From assembly GCF_029962485.1 (NCBI RefSeq), contig NZ_CP073637.1:1054001-1118000 (forward strand): 64,000 nt of DNA, in the 5' to 3' direction. The notes beneath the pieces were generated by a model. It did no database searches. It was not told the origin of the DNA and saw nothing but the letters and a program-made list of their open reading frames with translations. The translations under genes and the position numbers were made by a program. Position 1 is the first letter of the stretch. Each line of letters starts with the position of its first letter. This DNA comes from Burkholderia cepacia. Its GTDB lineage: Bacteria > Pseudomonadota > Gammaproteobacteria > Burkholderiales > Burkholderiaceae. This document shows, piece by piece, positions 57,187 through 64,000 of this stretch.

Positions 57187-57981
57187 ATGAACCAGGTTAC
57201 CGAGAGCGCGGTGCAGTTCGACGTCGTCACGCTCTTCCCCGAGATGTTCCGTGCACTGACCGACTGGGGGATCACCAGCCGGGCCGTCAAGCAAGGGCGC
57301 TTCGGGTTGCGCACCTGGAACCCGCGTGATTTCACGACGGACAACTACCGCACGGTCGACGATCGTCCGTACGGCGGCGGTCCGGGCATGGTGATGCTGG
57401 CCAGGCCGCTCGAAGCCGCGATCGATGCCGCGAAAGCGGCACAGGCGGAACAGGGCATCGCGAGCACGCGTGTCGTGATGATGTCGCCGCAAGGTGCACC
57501 GCTCACGCACGATCGCGCGGTGCGGATGGCGCAGGAACCCGGTGTCGTCGTGCTGTGTGGTCGCTATGAAGCGATCGACCAGCGCCTGCTCGATCGGTGC
57601 GTCGACGAGGAAATCAGCCTCGGCGATTTCGTCCTGTCCGGCGGAGAGTTGCCGGCGATGGCGATGATGGATGCCGTCGTGCGGTTGCTGCCCGGCGTGC
57701 TGAACGATTCGCTGTCGGCCGTGCAGGACAGTTTCGCCGACGGGCTGCTCGATTGTCCGCACTACACGCGCCCGGAGGAATACGACGGCGTGCGCGTGCC
57801 GGACGTGCTGCTCGGCGGGCATCATGCCGAGATCGAGCGGTGGCGGCGGCAGGAAGCATTGCGGAATACGTTGCGGAAGCGGCCGGACCTGATCGTCCGG
57901 GCGCGCCGCGAGAAGTTGTTGAGCCGTGCCGACGAGGCGTGGCTTGCGAACCTCGCACGCGAAGCGAAGAACGCCTCCTGA
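57187..57981 (+). CDS. trmD: tRNA (guanine-N1-)-methyltransferase TrmD
   Basis: 264-residue SPOUT methyltransferase that makes m1G37 in t[42 protein letters not shown], the knot [12 protein letters not shown] and [19 protein letters not shown], and [20 protein letters not shown] are hallmarks. It starts 1 bp after rimM ends. Confidence 0.97.
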   Translation: MNQVTESAVQFDVVTLFPEMFRALTDWGITSRAVKQGRFGLRTWNPRDFTTDNYRTVDDRPYGGGPGMVMLARPLEAAIDAAKAAQAEQGIASTRVVMMSPQGAPLTHDRAVRMAQEPGVVVLCGRYEAIDQRLLDRCVDEEISLGDFVLSGGELPAMAMMDAVVRLLPGVLNDSLSAVQDSFADGLLDCPHYTRPEEYDGVRVPDVLLGGHHAEIERWRRQEALRNTLRKRPDLIVRARREKLLSRADEAWLANLAREAKNAS

Positions 57982-58114
57982 GGCGGCTGCGCGAGCGGGA
58001 ATTGGCGGTGCCGTGCATGCGTGCGCGGCGCCTGATGTGAATCCATCCTCTATCGGGGCCAGGCCTGGAAGCAGGCGGGTGCCAACGCCGACACGATGGC
58101 ATAAGGAGTCAGTA

Positions 58115-58507
58115 ATGAATCTGATCGCAAAACTTGAGCAGGAAGAAATCGAGCGCGCGCTCGCCGGCAAGACGATCCCCGAATTCGCCCCGGGCGACAC
58201 GGTGATCGTGAACGTGAACGTGGTTGAAGGTACCCGTAAGCGCGTTCAGGCTTACGAAGGCGTCGTGATCGCGATTCGCAGCCGTGGTCTGAACTCGAAC
58301 TTCATCGTTCGCAAGATCTCGTCGGGCGAAGGCGTCGAGCGTACGTTCCAGACGTACTCGCCGCTGCTGGCAAGCATCGTCGTGAAGCGTCGCGGTGATG
58401 TGCGTCGTGCGAAGCTGTACTACCTGCGCGAGCGTTCGGGCAAGTCGGCTCGTATCAAGGAAAAGCTGGTGTCGAAGGATCGCGCCGCAGCAGCTTCCCA
58501 AGAGTAA
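58115..58507 (+). CDS. rplS: 50S ribosomal protein L19
   Basis: 130 residues starting [20 protein letters not shown], with [40 protein letters not shown] and [26 protein letters not shown] lies 9 bp before the ATG. Last gene of the operon. Confidence 0.98.
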   Translation: MNLIAKLEQEEIERALAGKTIPEFAPGDTVIVNVNVVEGTRKRVQAYEGVVIAIRSRGLNSNFIVRKISSGEGVERTFQTYSPLLASIVVKRRGDVRRAKLYYLRERSGKSARIKEKLVSKDRAAAASQE

Positions 58508-58518
58508 GAGCTGTAAGG

Positions 58519-58546
58519 AAAAAGCACCCACCCGGGTGCTTTTTTC
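58519..58546 (+). terminator. Intrinsic terminator of the rpsP operon
   Basis: aaagcaccc / gggtgcttt with a 4-base loop followed by T. Confidence 0.88.
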
Positions 58547-58594
58547 ATTCTGGCGCGACAATATGCTCGATACGACACGAACCCGAGAGCCCCA

Positions 58595-59281
58595 TTGAAT
58601 CGCCGCCCTATCATCGATCCCGAAGTCCTGCCGGTCGAAGGCACCGGTGCCGGCCTGCCTGTCATCGATCCCCGGCTGATGACGCCCTCCGGCTTGCGCG
58701 AACGCTTCGCGCGCACGCTCGAATGGAGTGTCGAGCCCGGCGAGGCGAGGCTGCAGGAGGGCGTCGATCCGCGTAGCGCGGCCGTCCTCATGCCGCTCGT
58801 CGTCCGCGAGTCGGGCCTGACCGTGCTGCTGACCCAGCGTGCCGACCACCTGAACGATCATGCCGGGCAGATCAGCTTCCCCGGCGGCCGTCGCGAGCCG
58901 TTCGATCGCGATGCAACGGCCACCGCGTTGCGCGAGGCGAAGGAAGAGATCGGGCTGGCCGACGAACGTGTCGAGATTCTCGGTGCGCTGCCCGACTACC
59001 TGACCGGCACGGGCTTCTGCGTGACGCCGGTGGTCGGCCTCGTGCATCCGCCGTTCACCGTGCGGGCCGATACGTTCGAAGTCGCCGAGATTTTCGAAGT
59101 GCCGCTCGCGTTCCTGATGAATCCTGCGAACCACCAGGTCCGCGTGTTCCGTTGGGAAGGCGGCGAGCGTCGTTTTTTTGCGATGCCCTATCCGAATGGC
59201 GAACCAGGCGGGCATTACTTTATCTGGGGCGCAACTGCCGGCATGTTTCGCAATCTCTACCGCTTCTTGGCCGCCGGCTAG
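58595..59281 (+). CDS. CoA pyrophosphatase-type NUDIX hydrolase
   Basis: 228 residues. The conserved block LLTQRADHLNDHAGQISFPG and the NUDIX helix ATALREAKEEIGL mark the CoAse/NudL group, which cleaves CoA and acyl-CoA to 4'-phosphopantetheine and 3',5'-ADP. TGTGFCVTPVVGLVHPPF follows. The start is TTG at 58595; a later ATG at 58679 would cut into a variable N-terminus, so the longer form is kept with caution. Confidence 0.86.
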   Translation: MNRRPIIDPEVLPVEGTGAGLPVIDPRLMTPSGLRERFARTLEWSVEPGEARLQEGVDPRSAAVLMPLVVRESGLTVLLTQRADHLNDHAGQISFPGGRREPFDRDATATALREAKEEIGLADERVEILGALPDYLTGTGFCVTPVVGLVHPPFTVRADTFEVAEIFEVPLAFLMNPANHQVRVFRWEGGERRFFAMPYPNGEPGGHYFIWGATAGMFRNLYRFLAAG

Positions 59282-59401
59282 GCGCACGCACCGGCCGGCG
59301 CGCGCGGCCGGCCGCCGGGCGACCGCGCCGGCAGCCATGCGGAGCTTACGCTGTGCTATCGTTATGCGAAAAATGACATAACTCCGAAGACGGCGCCACG
59401 C

Positions 59402-60340
59402 ATGACTTTCTTTTCGGTTCTCCTCGCACTCATCATCGAACAGGTCCGCGCGTTATCACCGAGCAATCCGGTGTTTGCGTTGTTCCAGTTTCATGCGGAA
59501 ACCGTTGCGCATGGCCTCGACGCCGGCAAGCAGAAGCACGGCATCCTCGCATGGCTCGCGGTCGTGCTGCCGTGGGTGCTGATCGTCGCGCTGATCTATT
59601 TCCTGCTGTACAAGGTGAGCTTCGTGCTCGCGTTCCTGTGGAACGTCGTCGTCGTGTATTTCACGCTCGGCTTCCGCCAGTTCAGCCATTACTTCACCGA
59701 TATCCACCTCGCGCTCAACAACGACGACGTGCCGCGTGCGCGCGAAATCCTCCATGAGTGGACGGGCATCGATACGGTCGACATGCCGGTCGGCGAAATC
59801 GTCCGCCATACGCTGATTCACGCGGTTGTCGCATCGCATCGCCATGTGTTCGGCGTGTTCTTCTGGTATGTGCTGCCGATCGGCCCGGCCGGCGCCGTGC
59901 TGTACCGGATTTCCGAATATCTCGCGCGCAGTTGGTCGACGCCGGGCGACGACCGTACGGCCGCGTTCTCGACGTTCGCGCAGCGCGCGTTCTTCGTGAT
60001 CGACTGGATTCCCGCGCGACTGACCGCGCTCGGCTTCGCGATCGTCGGCAATTTCGAGGATGCGATCTACGCTTGGCGCAATCACACGCGCCAGTGGCCC
60101 GATCCTAACGACGGCGTGCTGCTGGCAGCCGGCAGCGGGGCGCTCGGCGCACGTCTCGCGGGGCCGCTCGCGGAACCGTCGAGCCTCGATGCACTGGCGG
60201 TCGGCGATAGCGGTCCGTTGACCGTCGGCGACGATTGCACGCCGCGTACGCTGCAATCGGCGGTCGGCCTCGTCTGGCGCGCGGTGATCCTGTGGATGAT
60301 CCTGCTGCTGATGCTGACGCTTGCCGTCTGGGTGTCGTAA
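59402..60340 (+). CDS. CobD/CbiB-like inner-membrane protein
   Basis: 312 residues with membrane segments at the start (MTFFSVLLALIIEQVRAL), VLPWVLIVALIYFLLYKVSF, VFFWYVLPIGPAGAVLYRIS and the C-terminus VILWMILLLMLTLAVWVS. DIHLALNNDDVPRAREILHE and EIVRHTLIHAVVASHRHVFG resemble the CobD/CbiB and AmpE group. Real cobalamin work is doubtful, as no cob genes are nearby; an AmpE-like sensory or envelope role is an alternative. Confidence 0.75.
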   Translation: MTFFSVLLALIIEQVRALSPSNPVFALFQFHAETVAHGLDAGKQKHGILAWLAVVLPWVLIVALIYFLLYKVSFVLAFLWNVVVVYFTLGFRQFSHYFTDIHLALNNDDVPRAREILHEWTGIDTVDMPVGEIVRHTLIHAVVASHRHVFGVFFWYVLPIGPAGAVLYRISEYLARSWSTPGDDRTAAFSTFAQRAFFVIDWIPARLTALGFAIVGNFEDAIYAWRNHTRQWPDPNDGVLLAAGSGALGARLAGPLAEPSSLDALAVGDSGPLTVGDDCTPRTLQSAVGLVWRAVILWMILLLMLTLAVWVS

Positions 60341-60372
60341 CGAAGCAGTGCAGGATCAGGATTCGATGAAAG

Positions 60373-60399
60373 AAAAGGCCGGCTCGATGCCGGCCTTTT
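60373..60399. terminator. Bidirectional intrinsic terminator
   Basis: aaaaggccggc / gccggcctttt with loop tcgat, between converging genes at 60340 and 60410. Confidence 0.88.
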
Positions 60400-60409
60400 T
60401 GCTGTGGGG

Positions 60410-60727
60410 TCAATCGTCGCGCGGGTCGCGCACGGCACCGCACTGCCAGCACGCGGTGAATTGCGCTTCAAGCGCTTCGCCGCACTGCCGGCAACGCCAT
60501 GGTGCGGCGCCGGCCGACGGCCCGTGCGATGCGGCATCGAGGAGCCGGCGCGCGAGTGCGTCGTCGCGTTCGTCGTCGAGCCACAGCTCGGGCGAGCACG
60601 CATCGGCCGGCAGGCCGCCGAGCGCGCCCGTCGCGTAGCAGTTGTGCAGCTCGCAACCGATGCCGGCCACCTGAAGCACGTTGGCCCAATGCTGCGCGGT
60701 CGCGAGATTGGGTGCCTTGAAGCGCAT
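60410..60727 (-). CDS. DUF2007-like protein with C-terminal zinc ribbon
   Basis: 105 residues. The N-terminal part (MRFKAPNLATAQHWANVLQV, then GIGCELHNCYATGALGGLP and ACSPELWLDDERDDALARRL) matches the putative signal-transducing DUF2007 group; the end has two CxxC pairs (CRQCGEALEAQFTACWQCG) for zinc. Function is unknown. Start is clear and the gene is downstream of rsgA in the same direction, 63 bp away. Confidence 0.82.
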   Translation of the reverse strand: MRFKAPNLATAQHWANVLQVAGIGCELHNCYATGALGGLPADACSPELWLDDERDDALARRLLDAASHGPSAGAAPWRCRQCGEALEAQFTACWQCGAVRDPRDD

Positions 60728-60790
60728 CGCGGCTCCTGTCGGTGAAGGCCGGCCCGCAGCGTGCCGGCCGGCGCCGCGCGCATGTCGCGC

Positions 60791-61732
60791 TTAGCGGACG
60801 ATCTGGCTCGCCTCGTGCACGAGCTGCGCGTACAGCGCATGCCGCGTCGGCCCGATGCGGCCGTCGGCGACGGCTTCGAGTATCGCGCAGCCGGGCTCGT
60901 GCAGATGATGACAATTATAGAAACGGCAGTCCGCGAGCAGCGGCCGGAACTCCGGAAACGCACGCTCGAGGCGGCCTTCCGTCAGGTGGTAAAGGCCGAA
61001 TTCCTGGAAGCCGGGCGAATCGATCAGTGCGCCGCCGCCTTCCAGTGGGTAGAGGCGCGTGAACGTCGTCGTGTGGCGGCCGCTGTTGAGCGCGGCCGAG
61101 ATTTCGCGCGTCGCGGCTTCGGCATCGGGAACGAGCAGGTTCACGAGCGTCGACTTGCCCATCCCGGACTGGCCGAGCAGGATCGTCGAATGCCCGGCGA
61201 GGTGCGGCATCAGTTGCGCGCGCGCGTCGTCGGGGGAACCCTTCACCGACAGTTCCAGCACGTCGTAGCCGAGCGCGCGGTACGGCGCGAGACGTTCGCG
61301 CGCGACCGGCAGCGCGGCCTCGACGTCGATCTTGTTCAGCACGACCAGCGGCTTCAGTTCGTTCGCCTCGGCGGCGATCAGCGCGCGGCCGAGCAGGTCC
61401 TCGCTGAAATAGGGCTCGGTCGCGAGCACGATCAGCAACTGGTCGAGGTTGGCCGCGAACAGCTTCGACTTGAACTGGTCGGAGCGGTACAGCAGGTTGC
61501 GCCGTTCGCCGATCTCGACGATCACGCCCTGGTCGGCCGACGCGAGTTCGTACACGACGCGGTCGCCGACCGCGATGTCGCTCTTCTTGCCGCGCGGGAA
61601 GCACTGCAGCATCGGGCCGCCGTCGTCGGGCGCGACGATATAGTGGCGCCCGTGCGCCGCGATCACGCGGCCTTCGACCCGTTGCGCGCTCGACGCGCGC
61701 GGGGCCGGCTTGCGGGAAGTCGGGCGGCTCAT
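60791..61732 (-). CDS. rsgA: Small ribosomal subunit biogenesis GTPase RsgA
   Basis: 313-residue circularly permuted GTPase that checks 30S maturation. It has an OB domain ([20 protein letters not shown]), G4 NKID in [12 protein letters not shown]1 [17 protein letters not shown]3 [11 protein letters not shown], and the zinc site [17 protein letters not shown] 61732 overlaps the stop of the M48 protease gene by four bases (ATGA), so translation is coupled. Confidence 0.95.
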   Translation of the reverse strand: MSRPTSRKPAPRASSAQRVEGRVIAAHGRHYIVAPDDGGPMLQCFPRGKKSDIAVGDRVVYELASADQGVIVEIGERRNLLYRSDQFKSKLFAANLDQLLIVLATEPYFSEDLLGRALIAAEANELKPLVVLNKIDVEAALPVARERLAPYRALGYDVLELSVKGSPDDARAQLMPHLAGHSTILLGQSGMGKSTLVNLLVPDAEAATREISAALNSGRHTTTFTRLYPLEGGGALIDSPGFQEFGLYHLTEGRLERAFPEFRPLLADCRFYNCHHLHEPGCAILEAVADGRIGPTRHALYAQLVHEASQIVR

Positions 61733-62988
61733 GCGTGTTGCAGCAGGCGGTCGATCCGCTGCGATGCAGGCGGATGCGAGTAGTAGAAGGCCGTGTAGAC
61801 GGGGTCGGGCGTCAGCGTCGACGCGTTGTCCTCGTAGAGTTTCACGAGCGCACTGACGAGATCCTGCGCGTCGGTCTGGCTGGCCGCGAATGCGTCGGCC
61901 TCGAATTCGTGCTTGCGCGACGTGAGGCTGCTGAACGGCGTCGCGAAGAACAGGAATACCGGAATCGCGAGGAAGAACAGCACGAGCGCGGCGCCGGCGT
62001 TGCTGGTGTCGAGCGACGGTATGACGCCGAGCCCGGTGTAGAACCACGTGCGTTGCGCGAGCCAGCCGAGCAGCGCGAGCAGCACGAGGCTCAGCACGAA
62101 CGACACGAGCATCCGCTTCATCACGTGGCGGCGCTTGAAATGGCCGAGTTCGTGCGCGAGCACGGCCTCGATTTCCTGGCCGGACAGACGCGCGAGCAGC
62201 GTGTCGAAGAACACGATCCGCTTCGATGCACCGAAGCCCGTGAAATACGCGTTGCCGTGCGCGGAGCGGCGGCTGCCGTCCATCACGAACAGTCCCTTCG
62301 CCGCGAAGCCGCAGCGCTTCATCAGCGACTCGATGCGCGAGCGCAGCACGTCGTCCTTCAGCGGCTCGAATTTGTTGAAGATCGGTGCGATGAAGGTCGG
62401 ATAGATCAGCAGCACGAGCATCTGGAACGCGACCCAGACGATCCAGGTCCACAGCCACCACAGGCTGCCGGCCTGGTTCATCAGCCACAGCACGACGAAC
62501 AGCAGCGGCAGGCCGAGCGCGGCGCCGAGCAGCGAGTTTTTCAGCATGTCGGTGAAGAACAGCCGTTTCGTCATCCGGTTGAAGCCGAACCGCTGCTCGA
62601 TCCCGAACTGGCGGTAGTACTCGAACGGGATGTCGATCACGCTCGTGATCACGAGTACCGCGGCGACGAGCGCGACCTGCTGCCCGTAGCCGCGGCCGAG
62701 CCAGCCGGTCAGCAGCGTGTCGAGCGCGCCGACGCCGCCGAGCAGCGTCAGGCCGACCAGCACGGCCGCACTGACGACGATCTCGAGCATCGTCAGCCGG
62801 GTGCGCTCGACCGTATAGTCGGCCGCACGCTGGTGGGCGGTCAGCGGGATGGTCGCGCTGAACTGCGCGGGGACGCCGTTGCGGTGCGCCGCGACGAAGC
62901 GGATCTGCCGCGACGCGAGCCACAGCTTGGTGATGACCATCGCGAGTACGGCGATCGCGAACAGCAGGGTGAACGAAAAGGGTGACAT
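61729..62988 (-). CDS. M48 (Ste24/CAAX prenyl protease 1-like) membrane metalloprotease
   Basis: 419 residues. Several membrane segments, then the zinc motif HELGH (279-283) in [17 protein letters not shown] and a later glutamate in [35 protein letters not shown] and [18 protein letters not shown] are Ste24 signatures. Bacteria lack CAAX substrates, so it is probably a membrane quality-control protease. The ATG at 62988 is preferred over TTG 63000. Confidence 0.9.
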   Translation of the reverse strand: MSPFSFTLLFAIAVLAMVITKLWLASRQIRFVAAHRNGVPAQFSATIPLTAHQRAADYTVERTRLTMLEIVVSAAVLVGLTLLGGVGALDTLLTGWLGRGYGQQVALVAAVLVITSVIDIPFEYYRQFGIEQRFGFNRMTKRLFFTDMLKNSLLGAALGLPLLFVVLWLMNQAGSLWWLWTWIVWVAFQMLVLLIYPTFIAPIFNKFEPLKDDVLRSRIESLMKRCGFAAKGLFVMDGSRRSAHGNAYFTGFGASKRIVFFDTLLARLSGQEIEAVLAHELGHFKRRHVMKRMLVSFVLSLVLLALLGWLAQRTWFYTGLGVIPSLDTSNAGAALVLFFLAIPVFLFFATPFSSLTSRKHEFEADAFAASQTDAQDLVSALVKLYEDNASTLTPDPVYTAFYYSHPPASQRIDRLLQHA

Positions 62989-63105
62989 CGAAGGCGCCAA
63001 AGGGTTCTATGCGAGAATTATATGTTCTTGCGGACCGGCCCCGCTGATGCGATGCCGGCCGTCCGGGCGGCGCCGCGCGCCGTCCGCCATTTTCCAGGAT
63101 GACTC

Positions 63106-63726
63106 ATGACCGATACCGCCGCTTCCACCAGCCAGCCCGCGCTCGTGCGCAACGAGTTGAACCTCGTCTGGCTCGATATGGAGATGACGGGCCTCGACCC
63201 GGATAACGACCGCATCATCGAGATCGCGGTCGTCGTGACCAATTCCACGCTCGACATCGCGATCGAAGGCCCCGTGTTCGCGATTCACCAGAGCGACGAA
63301 ACGCTTGCGAAGATGGACGACTGGAACAAGTCGACGCACGGCCGCTCGGGCCTGATCGACCGCGTGCGCGCATCGACCGTGACCGAGGCGGACGCCGCCG
63401 CGCAGTTGCAGGCGTTCCTCGCGCAGTACGTGTCGCCCGGCAAGTCGCCGATGTGCGGCAACTCGATCTGCCAGGACCGCCGCTTCATGGCGCGCTGGAT
63501 GCCGGAATTCGAGAAATTCTTCCACTACCGCAATCTCGACGTCAGCACGCTGAAAGAGCTGTGCCGCCGCTGGCAGCCCGCGATTTACAAGGGTTTCCAG
63601 AAGCGCGCGATGCATACGGCGCTCGCGGACATCCACGAGTCGATCGACGAGCTGAAGTACTACCGCGAGCATTTCCTGATTCCGGCCGCGTCGGCGCCGG
63701 CAGGCGAGTCCGCGCCGGCCGCCTGA
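63106..63726 (+). CDS. orn: Oligoribonuclease
   Basis: 206-residue 3'-5' exonuclease that degrades di- to penta-ribonucleotides. DEDDh residues lie in [20 protein letters not shown], and [36 protein letters not shown] and [20 protein letters not shown] follow. Divergent from the M48 protease gene. Confidence 0.96.
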   Translation: MTDTAASTSQPALVRNELNLVWLDMEMTGLDPDNDRIIEIAVVVTNSTLDIAIEGPVFAIHQSDETLAKMDDWNKSTHGRSGLIDRVRASTVTEADAAAQLQAFLAQYVSPGKSPMCGNSICQDRRFMARWMPEFEKFFHYRNLDVSTLKELCRRWQPAIYKGFQKRAMHTALADIHESIDELKYYREHFLIPAASAPAGESAPAA

Positions 63727-63760
63727 GCGGGCCGGCACGCGTTCGGTGCCCGGCAAACGC

Positions 63761-64000
63761 TCAGCGCCGCGCGCTTTTCGGCCGGAACGCCGCGACCACC
63801 GCGGCGTCGGTCTCGATGTACGGGCCGCCGATCAGGTCGATGCAGTAGGGCACCGCGGCGAAGATGCCGGGCACGGTCGACTTGCCGTCGGCATCGCGCA
63901 GCCCTTCGAGCGTTTCCCGGATCGACTTCGGCTGGCCGGGCAGGTTGATGATCAGCGCCGCATGGTCGGCCGTCTCGCGGATCACCGCGACCTGCCGCGA
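63761..64000 (-). CDS. mog: Molybdopterin adenylyltransferase (MogA), C-terminal part, cut by window edge
   Basis: The visible C-terminal ~79 residues read IRETADHAALIINLPGQPKS, then AVPYCIDLIGGPYIETDAAV and end AFRPKSARR. The MogA family adenylylates molybdopterin before Mo insertion. The N-terminal ~120 residues lie beyond the right edge. It converges on orn. Confidence 0.82.
   Translation of the reverse strand, partial: SRQVAVIRETADHAALIINLPGQPKSIRETLEGLRDADGKSTVPGIFAAVPYCIDLIGGPYIETDAAVVAAFRPKSARR

Overview
The window is chromosomal DNA of a Burkholderia-type betaproteobacterium. The evidence is high G+C with strongly G/C-ending codons, Burkholderiales-typical small families (DUF2968-, DUF4148- and DUF2059-type exported proteins), an OmpA with a WVNGTGEWVWMNGTNELCW-type N-terminus, a tmRNA tag ending DDTFALAA, and the order serC-pheA-tyrA-aroA-cmk-rpsA-ihfB-lapAB-ugd-hldA-hldD-cysM. 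It reads as conserved core chromosome. I found no insertion sequence, phage, CRISPR array, rRNA or tRNA gene. The only RNA gene I recognise is ssrA.

Layout. 1-295 is the N-terminal part of xdhC, cut by the left edge. 0.9-12.3 kb holds dsbB, an amidase with its GntR regulator, a class I glutamine amidotransferase-like hydrolase, a DUF2968-like exported protein, an unknown single-span membrane protein, an MFS carboxylate symporter, a TPR/glycosyltransferase protein and an FAD monooxygenase. 12.3-18.8 kb is the NAD-dependent molybdenum formate dehydrogenase operon fdsGBAD with a divergent ModE/LysR-like regulator. 18.9-22.8 kb has two small exported proteins, tmRNA, gph, ubiG and an OmpA-family protein. 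23.3-34.3 kb is a forward block: gyrA, a DUF2059-like protein, serC-pheA-tyrA-aroA-cmk (serine and aromatic amino acid synthesis), rpsA and ihfB. 34.5-41.1 kb carries envelope and LPS functions (lapA, lapB, ugd, hldA, hldD), a ComEA-like protein and cysM. 41.2-47.2 kb has mltB, a histone-deacetylase-like enzyme, an alpha/beta hydrolase and the methionine importer metNIQ. 47.4-51.0 kb has etfBA and an acyl-CoA dehydrogenase that probably donates electrons to ETF. 51.1-56.1 kb has dadA with a divergent Lrp regulator, a LexA-box-controlled radical SAM gene, a TM2 protein and a sorbosone-dehydrogenase-like protein. 56.2-64.0 kb has rpsP-rimM-trmD-rplS, a CoA-type NUDIX hydrolase, a CobD/CbiB-like membrane protein, a DUF2007-like protein, rsgA and an M48 protease, orn, and the C-terminal part of mog, cut by the right edge.

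How genes work together. PheA, TyrA, AroA and SerC sit in one transcriptional direction with cmk and rpsA, linking chorismate and serine synthesis to translation. LapA/LapB, Ugd, HldA and HldD supply and control LPS assembly. EtfBA and the acyl-CoA dehydrogenase form an electron-transfer unit. Three genes relate to molybdenum enzymes (xdhC, fds, mog), but they are far apart.

I see no clearly undescribed multi-gene system. The strongest non-routine signal is regulatory. A near-perfect LexA box lies inside a 36-bp inverted repeat over the -10 element of the radical SAM gene at 53.1 kb. Other points worth checking are several perfect intergenic palindromes (7055-7070, 19415-19428, 40170-40183), a terminator-like hairpin just before metN, the absence of fdsC from the fds operon, and the absence of hisC between pheA and tyrA.
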